A stretch of DNA of 26,531 nucleotides, taken from contig JBIIVF010000017.1 in assembly GCA_044339595.1 (NCBI GenBank), forward strand, positions 1 through 26,531, given 5' to 3'. A program made the position numbers and the translations under genes. Of this stretch, positions 1 to 6,461 are shown piece after piece. Within the stretch, counting starts at the first letter, position 1, and every line of letters begins with the position of its first letter. Source of the DNA: CAZTGZ01 sp044339595 (lineage in GTDB: Bacteria > Bacteroidota > Bacteroidia > NS11-12g > UBA9320). The notes below the pieces were generated by a model. The model made no database searches. It saw only the letters and a list, made by a program, of their open reading frames with translations, and was not told the origin of the DNA.

Positions 1-453
1 TACTTTATATAACCTTTCGTATTGTTCTATCCAGGCTTCAGGGGTCATTTTCGACACCAATTCACCCAAGAGAGCAAACGGAATCTCATCGGTTTTCTTA
101 AAACGAATGCAACATTTTCCCATATCCGGCTTCTTCGGAATGTCCTTCGCCCATGCCGACAAAAACCATTCAAGCAGCGGCCCTTCATCATACAAACCCA
201 TGTGATAAAACGAAATGTAATTCTTTTGAGAAGCAATGCTTAAAAAAGGAAGCGGCAATTTCGGATCACAATGATAACCGGCAGGATAGATCCCGTGTGG
301 AACCACATATCCCGGCATGCCATAACTCATTTGCTCTTCAAAACCGGCCGGTAAACTTTGCAAGATGGTCTCTCGCAAGGCAGTCATGGCCGCTTTGCGT
401 TCTTCCGGCAATTGTTCGAAATATTCATTGGGATGGCTGGCTTTCGATTGCAT
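1..453 (-). CDS. DUF1801 (YdhG-like) domain protein, 3' end cut by window edge
   Basis: The reverse strand is open from the ATG at 453 to base 1 with no stop, giving 151 visible residues. The start reads MQSKASHPNEYFEQLPEER. Further on are the motif EQMSYGMPGYVVPHG, the segment FLSIASQKNYISFYHMGLY and, near the edge, GKCCIRFKKTDEIP followed by LVSKMTPEAWIEQYERLYK. These are the conserved blocks of the DUF1801/YdhG-like family (about 120-150 residues), so only a few C-terminal residues should be missing. The family has been linked to iron-chaperone folds (frataxin-like) but its biochemical role in Bacteroidota is unknown. The frame stays open upstream to a TAG at 481-483 without another ATG, so 453 is the natural start. 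It is divergent from the aldehyde dehydrogenase, with 118 bp between the starts. Family call is firm; function is not. Confidence 0.85.
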   Translation of the reverse strand, partial: MQSKASHPNEYFEQLPEERKAAMTALRETILQSLPAGFEEQMSYGMPGYVVPHGIYPAGYHCDPKLPLPFLSIASQKNYISFYHMGLYDEGPLLEWFLSAWAKDIPKKPDMGKCCIRFKKTDEIPFALLGELVSKMTPEAWIEQYERLYKV

Positions 454-571
454 CTGTCGAAAATAATGAATCCAATTCAACTATGCAATGAGGTAGGATC
501 AGGACAATTCGCAGGAATCATTTTCTTTTTTGGAATTCGCATCGTTCCTTTGAAAGACTTTTTTTACCATT

Positions 572-2014
572 ATGCAAACCATCTTCAATTACATCAACGG
601 TACCATGGTTGAGCCGGTTTCGGGCAACTATATCGACAATCATGAACCGGCCACCGGACAAGTGTATTCTAAAATACCGGATTCAGACGAAAGAGATATC
701 GAAATGGCCACCGCTGCTGCCAAAGCTGCATTTCCTGCCTGGAGTGCCTTGCCTGTGGCAAAACGCAGCGAGGTGATGTTAAGAATTGCTGAACTCATTG
801 AAGAGAACCTCGACATGCTGGCCAAAGCTGAAAGCAGAGATAATGGCAAACCGCTGTGGCTGGCCAAATCTGTTGATATACCGCGTGCCCGGGAGAACTT
901 TCATTTCTTTGCGACCGGCATTCTGCATTTTGCATCCGAGAGCCATTCTACTGCCGATAATGTAATCAACTACACGTTGCGCAAACCCGTTGGCGTGGCG
1001 GGCTGCATATCCCCCTGGAACCTTCCCCTTTATTTGTTTACCTGGAAAATTGCTCCTGCGCTGGCGGCCGGAAATTGCGTGGTGGCAAAACCCTCCGAAA
1101 TCACCCCAATGTCTGCCTATCTTCTTTCGAATATTTGCATGGAAGCAGGTTTGCCACCCGGCGTGCTCAACATTGTGCATGGTTTGGGGGCCAAAGTGGG
1201 TGATGCCATCAGCAAGCATCCCGACATCCCGATCATTTCCTTTACCGGAGGTACGGCCACCGGTGCACGAATTGCCTCAGTAGCCGCTCCGATGTTCAAA
1301 AAACTCAGTCTTGAACTGGGCGGCAAAAATCCGAATATCATATTTGCCGATTGTGATTTTGATATGATGCTCAAAACCACCGTCAATTCGTCTTTTGCCA
1401 ATCAAGGTCAAATCTGCCTTTGCGGATCCAGAATATTTGTAGAACGCCCCATTTACGAGCAATTCAAAACCCGGTTTGTGGAAGAAATAAACCGCTTACA
1501 AGTGGGCGACCCGGAGGATGAGAAAAGCCGAATGGGTGCCATTGTCTCAAAACCTCATTTCGAAAAAGTACTCAGCTATATCGAATTGGCCAAAGAAGAA
1601 GGTGGGAAAATACTTACAGGGGGCACCTCTGTCAATCCGGGTGGGCGATGCGAAAACGGATGGTTCTTGCGCCCCACGGTGATAGAAGGTTTGCCTTACA
1701 ATTGCAGAACCAATATGGAAGAGATATTCGGACCGGTGGTGACCATTATGCCTTTCGATCGGGAAGAAGAAGTGCTGGGCTATGCCAATGCTACAGAATA
1801 TGGATTGGCCGCTACGATATGGACCGAAAACTTGAGTCGGGCGCATCGCATGGCAGACGCTCTAAAATCCGGCATTATTTGGATCAATTGCTGGCTCTTG
1901 CGCGATTTGAGAACGCCTTTTGGCGGAATGAAGAGCTCCGGAGTGGGCAGAGAAGGGGGATGGGAAGCGTTGCGTTTCTTTACTGAAGCCAAGAATATTT
2001 GTGTGAAATTCTAA
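572..2014 (+). CDS. Aldehyde dehydrogenase, probable 2-aminomuconate 6-semialdehyde dehydrogenase
   Basis: This 480-residue NAD-dependent aldehyde dehydrogenase has the usual family length. Visible landmarks are N150 in SPWNLPLY (oxyanion hole), the FTGG turn of the cofactor site, the general base E248 in LELGGKNP, catalytic C282 in NQGQICLCGSR, and EEIFGPVV plus FGGMKSSGVGREGG near the C terminus. The N terminus (NYINGTMVEPVSG), the DIPRARENFHFFA block and the ICLCGSR context resemble ALDH8A1 and bacterial 2-aminomuconate/2-hydroxymuconate semialdehyde dehydrogenases more than betaine aldehyde dehydrogenases. The family member oxidises the semialdehyde made from 3-hydroxyanthranilate in tryptophan degradation; it would be cytosolic. 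No other kynurenine gene lies in the window, so the substrate is inferred from resemblance only. The first ATG is chosen because the conserved N-terminal motif starts right after it. No strong ribosome binding site or promoter box is visible. Confidence 0.88.
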   Translation: MQTIFNYINGTMVEPVSGNYIDNHEPATGQVYSKIPDSDERDIEMATAAAKAAFPAWSALPVAKRSEVMLRIAELIEENLDMLAKAESRDNGKPLWLAKSVDIPRARENFHFFATGILHFASESHSTADNVINYTLRKPVGVAGCISPWNLPLYLFTWKIAPALAAGNCVVAKPSEITPMSAYLLSNICMEAGLPPGVLNIVHGLGAKVGDAISKHPDIPIISFTGGTATGARIASVAAPMFKKLSLELGGKNPNIIFADCDFDMMLKTTVNSSFANQGQICLCGSRIFVERPIYEQFKTRFVEEINRLQVGDPEDEKSRMGAIVSKPHFEKVLSYIELAKEEGGKILTGGTSVNPGGRCENGWFLRPTVIEGLPYNCRTNMEEIFGPVVTIMPFDREEEVLGYANATEYGLAATIWTENLSRAHRMADALKSGIIWINCWLLRDLRTPFGGMKSSGVGREGGWEALRFFTEAKNICVKF

Positions 2015-2230
2015 CCCGAATCAGTCATTCATGAATAGGCTAAATAGGCAATTACCTCAAGAGAATATTTGATAAATGACGATGTCGGGTTTCACCGAAT
2101 CAGTCTTTGATTTCTGTCTTAGAATGGCACTAAATTCAACATGCAGAATAATCAATGACGATGTCGGGTCTTTCTTACCCGAATCAGTCAATCATAAATG
2201 AAGTAATTTTAAAAATGACGCTATTGGGTT
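2014..2230. repeat. Cluster of diverged ~80-bp repeats with palindromic cores
   Basis: Two short words alternate. Word R, AATGACGATGTCGGGT, is at 2075-2090 and again, identical, at 2154-2169, with a 13/16 match at 2214-2229. Word L, ACCCGAATCAGTC, is at 2014-2026 and 2177-2189, with a near copy at 2093-2105. R and L are imperfect reverse complements, so each R-L pair (2075-2108 and 2154-2192) can fold into a hairpin with a 2-7 nt loop. The unit period is about 80 bp, and the 45-bp segments between hairpins still show traces of similarity (GAAT, GGC, CTAAAT in the same order), so this looks like an old tandem repeat. It lies downstream of the aldehyde dehydrogenase and at the 3' end of the broken gene that follows. 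It could act as a transcription stop for either, but there is no U tract. Confidence 0.7.
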
Positions 2231-2514
2231 AGTTGAATCTCCAACCTATTTTTATTCCAGAGCTTGAAGCGCTGTTTATATTGTAATAAGAAATTGACGG
2301 ATGTTTCATTAACTGAATTATCCCATTTTCCTTAACAACAGTTTTATCGCTAATGGAGCGTATCTGACCTTGAGTTGGTGTTGCATAAAAGTGCCCAAGC
2401 TACTATTTAAAATCCCGTTTGCGCCTCTGTGGTAAAAGTACCTTTACCCGATTGTTGAGCCCATGATGCAGTAATGCTCAATATAAATGAGGGAAGTAAG
2501 AGATATTTATTCAT
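2229..2514 (-). pseudogene. Broken secreted/outer-membrane protein gene (beta-barrel-like ends)
   Basis: The minus strand starts with an ATG at 2514 and encodes a clear signal peptide (MNKYLLLP, hydrophobic core, cleavage near SWAQ-Q) followed by GKGTFTTEAQTGF, then a TAA at 2409-2407. A second frame, open from 2399, runs to a TAA at 2231-2229 and ends SSGIKIGWRFN, the type of terminal beta strand seen in small Bacteroidota outer-membrane barrel proteins. Adding one T to each of two T4 runs (A runs at 2409-2412 and 2387-2390) would join all three pieces into one 95-residue frame reading TGFLNSSLGTFYATP across the joins. Even so restored, it is shorter than I would expect for a barrel, so an internal deletion is also likely. 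It is either a decayed gene or two homopolymer sequencing errors in a small secreted protein. Confidence 0.7.
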
Positions 2515-2704
2515 ACTAATTCTACCATTAAAGGAGAAAAAACTTTTCAAATGAACGAATCTTCTGCGCTGAAATCGCAATGAATTGTCATTTTTAGATA
2601 GATATAATCATCATACACTCAAATCATCATTCAATACAGCCGAATTCGATAAAAAGTCCCTTTACAAACGATTCCTCGCATTGAAAGAATCTTCAGCCAA
2701 CCCT

Positions 2705-2712
2705 TATATTCG
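2705..2712 (+). promoter_or_regulatory. Candidate -7 box (TATATTCG) for the Crp/Fnr gene
   Basis: TATATTCG differs by one base from the Bacteroidota consensus TAnnTTTG, and a TTG lies about 21 bp upstream. The ATG at 2717 follows after only four bases (CATC), so transcription would begin at or next to the start codon. This supports 2717 as the start and makes the in-frame TTG at 2585 unlikely. Confidence 0.45.
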
Positions 2713-2716
2713 CATC

Positions 2717-3337
2717 ATGGAAACCAATGCCGCCCTGATGTTAAAAAACACGCCGGAAATGATGGAAAAACTCGAAAAAATGGGTTTTATCAAAGTATTT
2801 GAAGAAGGCGAAGTGATATTGGATAAAAATGCCAGCATCAACGCGATCCCATTGGTCAAAAAAGGCGCCATTCGGGTGATGCGGTCAGATGAAGATGGTC
2901 GTGAAATTCTGCTTTATTACATCACTGCAGGGGAAAGTTGTATCATGTCTTTTTTGGGTGGTATGCACCACGATACCAGTAAAGTGAGGGCCATTGCAGA
3001 AGAAAAAACTCAAATCTTGTTTATACCCATTGAACGGGTCAGCCTGCTGATCAAAGACAATCCTGAATGGCTGGATTATATTTTTAGATTGTACCATAAA
3101 CGCTTCGAAGAACTGCTCGAAGTAGTGAACGCTGTGGCCTTTAAAAAGATGGATGAACGCTTGTTGCATTTCATCAAAAGAAAGTGTGAACTCACCAACA
3201 GTCATAACCTGTATGTAACGCATGAACACCTCGCACAGGAATTGGGAACTGCACGGGTAGTGGTATCCAGATTGTTGAAACAAATGGAAGAAAACGGCTT
3301 GGTGAAGCTCTCCAGAAATAAAATCTCGCTTTTGTAA
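2717..3337 (+). CDS. Crp/Fnr-family transcriptional regulator
   Basis: With the ATG at 2717 the protein is 206 residues, normal for the family. The N-terminal cyclic-nucleotide-binding-type beta roll spans about residues 25-110 (FEEGEVIL, then GREILLYYITAGESCIMSFLGG). A dimerisation helix follows at about 120-145 (FRLYHKRFEELLEVVNAVAFKKMDERLL). The winged helix-turn-helix is at about 165-206, with THEHLAQELGTARVVVSRLLKQ holding the recognition helix. C75 in GESC is characteristic of Bacteroidota members; no FNR-type four-cysteine cluster is present, so an iron-sulfur oxygen sensor is unlikely. It lies just upstream of the sulfur genes on the same strand, which makes it the likely local regulator; the signal is unknown. 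The frame is open upstream to a TTG at 2585, but that extension does not look like protein. ATG codons at 2738 and 2759 are alternative starts. Confidence 0.85.
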   Translation: METNAALMLKNTPEMMEKLEKMGFIKVFEEGEVILDKNASINAIPLVKKGAIRVMRSDEDGREILLYYITAGESCIMSFLGGMHHDTSKVRAIAEEKTQILFIPIERVSLLIKDNPEWLDYIFRLYHKRFEELLEVVNAVAFKKMDERLLHFIKRKCELTNSHNLYVTHEHLAQELGTARVVVSRLLKQMEENGLVKLSRNKISLL

Positions 3338-3397
3338 CCTAGGTTGCACTCAAAGTCAGACAATTAGGCCACCTTCGAACTATAATTTAGAAATATA

Positions 3398-3616
3398 ATG
3401 AAACAGAACGTAGGAAACTTGGATCGCACCCTTCGATTATTGGCAGCGGCTTTGATTGCAGTGTTGTACTTTGCTCATGTTATCTCCGGCACTTTGGCCA
3501 TTGTATTATTGGTGGTCGCCGCTATATTCATTGTAACGAGTTTTATAAATTTTTGTCCGATTTACGCCATTTTCGGACTCTCTACATCTAAAAAGAAACC
3601 CGCCAATCCTTACTAA
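3398..3616 (+). CDS. DUF2892 (YgaP transmembrane-type) membrane protein
   Basis: A 72-residue protein with the short N-terminal motif NVGNLDRTLRLLAA and two hydrophobic helices at about 13-30 and 34-52, ending in FCPIYAIFGLST and a basic tail. This is the DUF2892 family, the membrane part of YgaP-type rhodaneses, where it is fused to or encoded beside a rhodanese domain. The conserved Cys in FCPIY faces the membrane edge in that family. Here the domain is free-standing but sits in a row of four rhodanese-containing genes, so a role in sulfane-sulfur handling at the inner membrane is a reasonable inference. It starts 60 bp after the regulator gene, and the next gene begins one base after its stop. 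Confidence 0.85.
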   Translation: MKQNVGNLDRTLRLLAAALIAVLYFAHVISGTLAIVLLVVAAIFIVTSFINFCPIYAIFGLSTSKKKPANPY

Positions 3617-3617
3617 C

Positions 3618-4220
3618 ATGCAACAGTTTTGGGATGAGCGCTATGCCGCACCCGCATTTGCTTATGGTACCGAGCCCAACGTTTTTTTAAAGGCACAATT
3701 AGACGGACTGACGCCGGGAAGTATCTTGTTTCCATGCGAAGGCGAAGGTAGAAATGCCGTGTATGCTGCATCACTGGGTTGGAAGGTGAGTGCTTTTGAC
3801 TATAGTATTTCCGGACGAAACAAGGCCTTAATGTTGGCCAATCAACAGGATGTAGATCTCAGTTATCGAATCATCCAGGCAGAACTTGCTGATTATCCTG
3901 AAAATTCCTTTGATGCCATTGCTTTGATTTACGCTCATTTCGAACCTGAATTGCGTTCAAAATTCCATCAACGTTGCGTTTCATGGCTCAAACCGGGTGG
4001 CAGGATTATCATGGAAGCCTTTAATCCGGAGCAGCTCTTGTATTTCTCAGGCGGACCCAAGAATCCGGAAATGCTCTACACTGAAAAAAAGCTCACTGAC
4101 GATTTCGATACCCTACAAATCGAACATCTTCAAACGGTCACCACAGAATTAGACGAAGGACCTTTTCATCGAGGAAAAGCTGCCGTCATCCAATTTACCG
4201 GTATTAAACCCTCCATGTAA
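3618..4220 (+). CDS. Class I SAM-dependent methyltransferase (TehB-like)
   Basis: A 200-residue cytosolic Rossmann-fold methyltransferase. It opens with FWDERYAAPAFAYGTEPNVFL, a start shared with small TehB/thiol-methyltransferase-like proteins. Motif I is ILFPCEGEGRNAVYAASLGW, with an acidic residue ending strand 2 at SAFDYS, and motif III follows as WLKPGGRIIMEAF. Motif I has FPCEGEGRN rather than the more common LDLGCGxGRN, but the GEGRN core needed for cofactor binding is kept. The start is one base after the DUF2892 stop, so the two are co-transcribed. Methyltransferases of this type are often found next to persulfide dioxygenases in Bacteroidota. A role methylating a thiol, sulfide or chalcogen compound would fit but is an inference; the substrate cannot be read from the sequence. 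Confidence 0.8.
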   Translation: MQQFWDERYAAPAFAYGTEPNVFLKAQLDGLTPGSILFPCEGEGRNAVYAASLGWKVSAFDYSISGRNKALMLANQQDVDLSYRIIQAELADYPENSFDAIALIYAHFEPELRSKFHQRCVSWLKPGGRIIMEAFNPEQLLYFSGGPKNPEMLYTEKKLTDDFDTLQIEHLQTVTTELDEGPFHRGKAAVIQFTGIKPSM

Positions 4221-4229
4221 CAAATGTGA

Positions 4230-4260
4230 CCGATGGGTGAACATCGGGGTCGTATCTTTG
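4230..4260 (+). promoter_or_regulatory. Internal promoter with inverted-repeat operator candidate before the persulfide dioxygenase
   Basis: TATCTTTG at 4253-4260 is a perfect match to the Bacteroidota TAnnTTTG -7 box, which would place transcription start near 4263-4265 and give a leader of about 16 nt. Immediately upstream is the inverted repeat CCGATG-GGTGAA-CATCGG (4230-4247), covering roughly -33 to -16, where a TTTG element would normally lie. No T tract follows, so it does not look like a terminator. A regulator, for example the Crp-family protein encoded upstream, could bind here. Confidence 0.6.
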
Positions 4261-4279
4261 TACCAGATTTAAAACCCAC

Positions 4280-5632
4280 ATGGAAATCATTCAGTTAAAA
4301 GATCAAAACCTCGCGCACTTCTCCTATATCATTTTGAGCAATGGTGAAGCGGCCTTGGTTGATCCTGCGAGAGATCCTCAACCCTATTACGATATTGCAA
4401 AAGCAAAGGGCGTAAAAATCACCGCAGTGATTGAGACCCACCCACATGCCGATTTTGTAAGTAGCCACCTGGAAATTTCACAAACCACCGGCGCAAACAT
4501 ATATGTGAGCAGATTGGTGAAAGCCACCTATCCGCACGAACCTTTTGATGATGACGATGCCATCCTTTTGGGCAATATCACTTTAAAAGCCATCAATACG
4601 CCCGGTCATTCACCCGACAGCATCAGTATTTTGGCCATCGATGAAAATGGAAACCCACATGCCCTATTTACCGGAGATACCTTGTTTATTGGTGATTGTG
4701 GAAGGCCTGACCTGAGAGAAAGTGCCGGTGCCATCACGGCTACCCGAAGCGAATTAGCCAAGCAGATGTACCATTCACTGCGTGAAAAACTGATGCCCTT
4801 GTCTGACTCCCTCCTGGTTTATCCTGCGCATGGTGCCGGCAGTTTATGCGGTAAAGGTTTGAGCAGCGCTGAAAGCAGTACCCTTGGTGCTGAAAAATTG
4901 ACCAACTGGAGTTTGCAGGCAATGACGGAAGAAATGTTTATGGAAGAATTGCTTGCTGATCAACCTTTCATTCCGGCCTATTTCCCTATGGATGTAGATA
5001 TCAATAAAAAAGGAGCACAACCCTTTCTAACAGCGGTATCTTCTATCAAAATCAGGGAAGAATTCAGCTTACATGATAGATCTTCTTTGAATGCAGATGC
5101 CCTTGTGATTGACACTCGACCACAGTCTGATTTCAAAAAAGCACACTTCTCCAATGCCATCAATATCATGGACGACACAAAATATGAAACCTGGTTGGGA
5201 AGCATTGTAAAACCGGAAGAACCCTTCTATTTGATTGTCCAATCTAAAGATATCGCCGAAGTCCTCATTGCCAGAATTGCAAAAATTGGATATGAGAATC
5301 AGTTGCTTGAAGTATTGATCACAGACGAAGGGGATGCCACGATGGATGTTTTCGACAGCAATTTGCTGGTGAATGCCGAAGACGATTTTACCCTTGTGGA
5401 CGTAAGAAATCATTCCGAAGTTCGTTTAAACAAGGTTTTCGCCAATGCCATTCACATACCGTTGCATGAACTCCGCGAGAGAACCAATGAAATTCCGGAA
5501 GGGAAACCGGTTGTAATACATTGTGCCGGCGGATACCGCAGTGCTGCAGGAAGCAGCATCGTGAGATCCCTTTGGAAAGGTAAAAATCCCATTTATGATC
5601 TCAGTTTCGACATTAAAAAATTCAATTCATGA
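4280..5632 (+). CDS. Persulfide dioxygenase with two rhodanese-like domains (CstB/BLH type)
   Basis: A 450-residue fusion. Residues 1-230 are a metallo-beta-lactamase-fold non-haem iron persulfide dioxygenase: H54 in ETHPHAD, H110 in TPGHSPDS and D133 in FTGDTLFIGDCGRPD match the three iron ligands of ETHE1, and YPAHGAGSLCG follows at 181-191. A rhodanese-like domain at about 255-350 lacks the catalytic cysteine: its loop position reads LIVQSKDIAEV. The C-terminal domain at about 355-450 is an active-type rhodanese, with C415 in IHCAGGYRS. This order is that of CstB and its relatives, which oxidise low-molecular-weight persulfides to sulfite and can transfer sulfane sulfur to form thiosulfate. 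It would act in the cytosol. The gene has its own promoter and overlaps the next gene by four bases (ATGA). Confidence 0.93.
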   Translation: MEIIQLKDQNLAHFSYIILSNGEAALVDPARDPQPYYDIAKAKGVKITAVIETHPHADFVSSHLEISQTTGANIYVSRLVKATYPHEPFDDDDAILLGNITLKAINTPGHSPDSISILAIDENGNPHALFTGDTLFIGDCGRPDLRESAGAITATRSELAKQMYHSLREKLMPLSDSLLVYPAHGAGSLCGKGLSSAESSTLGAEKLTNWSLQAMTEEMFMEELLADQPFIPAYFPMDVDINKKGAQPFLTAVSSIKIREEFSLHDRSSLNADALVIDTRPQSDFKKAHFSNAINIMDDTKYETWLGSIVKPEEPFYLIVQSKDIAEVLIARIAKIGYENQLLEVLITDEGDATMDVFDSNLLVNAEDDFTLVDVRNHSEVRLNKVFANAIHIPLHELRERTNEIPEGKPVVIHCAGGYRSAAGSSIVRSLWKGKNPIYDLSFDIKKFNS

Positions 5633-5841
5633 CATTCATTAGAAAAAATATTTTGGTCATCGCCGGCATTGTTGTTGGAGCCGTAGGAGGCTACCTTTAC
5701 TACTACTACGTTGGATGTGTAAGTGGCTCATGTGCCATCACATCAAAGCCCCTTAACAGCACTTTATACGGTGCTGTAATGGGCTTCCTTTTATTTAGCT
5801 CCTTCAAAAAAGAAAAAAATAAAACCATTAATAATCAGTAA
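5629..5841 (+). CDS. DUF6132-family small membrane protein
   Basis: A 70-residue protein with two membrane helices at about 8-27 and 46-60. Between them is the conserved block YYYYVGCVSGSCAITSKPLNSTLYGAVMG, followed by a lysine-rich tail. The two cysteines (C30 and C35 in GCVSGSC) sit at the membrane surface and could carry sulfur or pair with each other, which is an inference. The family is almost always found beside rhodaneses in Bacteroidota. Translation is probably coupled, because its ATG overlaps the stop of the dioxygenase gene. Confidence 0.8.
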   Translation: MTFIRKNILVIAGIVVGAVGGYLYYYYVGCVSGSCAITSKPLNSTLYGAVMGFLLFSSFKKEKNKTINNQ

Positions 5842-5844
5842 TTT

Positions 5845-6126
5845 ATGAACGCAGAAAAAGCAATCAAAGAAAAGAAAGGCACCATTGTAGATGTGCGCAC
5901 ACCGGGCGAATTTATAGGCGGTCACGCGGCCGGATCCATCAACATTCCTTTAAATGAGGTCCCTGCAAGGGTGGGTGAATTAAAATCACTTCCACAGCCC
6001 TTAATCCTATGCTGTGCCTCCGGAGGAAGAAGCGGACAAGCCACCATGTTTTTGTCGCAACAAGGCATTGAATGTGCCAATGCAGGCTCATGGTTAGATG
6101 TTAATTACTTTCAATCTTTGAACTAA
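5845..6126 (+). CDS. Single-domain rhodanese (sulfurtransferase)
   Basis: A 93-residue single rhodanese domain without signal peptide, so cytosolic. The entry motif TIVDVRTPGEFIGGHAAGSINIPL is followed by the active-site loop CCASGGRSG, with C57 as the expected persulfide-carrying cysteine and R62 closing the six-residue loop. The C56-C57 pair is shared with the next rhodanese. It would pass sulfane sulfur between thiosulfate or persulfides and acceptor thiols. It starts three bases after the DUF6132 stop. The C terminus is slightly short (ends WLDVNYFQSLN) but the fold is complete. Confidence 0.9.
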   Translation: MNAEKAIKEKKGTIVDVRTPGEFIGGHAAGSINIPLNEVPARVGELKSLPQPLILCCASGGRSGQATMFLSQQGIECANAGSWLDVNYFQSLN

Positions 6127-6129
6127 GCC

Positions 6130-6444
6130 ATGATCGCATTTATCAAAAAAATTCTTGGCATCGGACCGGCGGTAAACTACGCTGAACTGATGAAAAACGG
6201 GGCCGTCATTTTGGATGTACGTAGCAAAGGCGAATATGCAGGAGGACATATCAAAGGATCAATGAACATCCCCGTGGATCAATTATCCGGGAACTTATCC
6301 AAACTGAAAGACAAGAACAATCCCATCATCACTTGTTGTGCTTCGGGGATGCGCAGTGCATCTGCAAAATCCATCCTGAAATCAAACGGGTACACCGAGG
6401 TACACAATGGTGGCAGCTGGTATAGTTTAAAAAACAAAATATAA
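6130..6444 (+). CDS. Single-domain rhodanese, second copy
   Basis: A 104-residue rhodanese with a short hydrophobic/basic N-terminal segment (MIAFIKKILGIGP) before VNYAELMKNGAVILDVRSKGEY. The active loop is CCASGMRSA with C70 as the catalytic cysteine. It resembles the preceding gene in its CCASG loop and in the GGSW/AGSW stretch near the C terminus, suggesting an old duplication. It follows the first copy after only three bases, so both come from one transcript. The N-terminal segment may let it sit at the membrane but is not a signal peptide. Confidence 0.9.
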   Translation: MIAFIKKILGIGPAVNYAELMKNGAVILDVRSKGEYAGGHIKGSMNIPVDQLSGNLSKLKDKNNPIITCCASGMRSASAKSILKSNGYTEVHNGGSWYSLKNKI

Positions 6445-6461
6445 TCTCTACTCATAAAGGT

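Noticed and set aside
153..612. Plus-strand open frames over the left end
   Set aside because: They lie antisense to the DUF1801 gene, whose reverse-strand frame has clear family motifs.
2014..2230. CRISPR array
   Set aside because: The hairpin words are palindromic and the spacing is regular for two units, but only two to three diverged copies exist, the intervening segments look related to each other, and there is no cas gene.
2551..2583. Ten-codon leader peptide (MNESSALKSQ) after AAAGGAG, upstream of the Crp/Fnr gene
   Set aside because: Spacing to the ATG is long, Shine-Dalgarno matches mean little in Bacteroidota, and there is no attenuator structure or other support.
2585..2716. TTG start adding 44 residues to the Crp/Fnr protein
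   Set aside because: The extension has no family similarity and overlaps a likely promoter box; the ATG at 2717 gives normal family length.
3340..3365. FNR-type operator in TTGCACTCAAAGTCAGACAA before DUF2892
   Set aside because: Only TTG and CAA ends match and the inner half-sites do not; chance similarity is likely.
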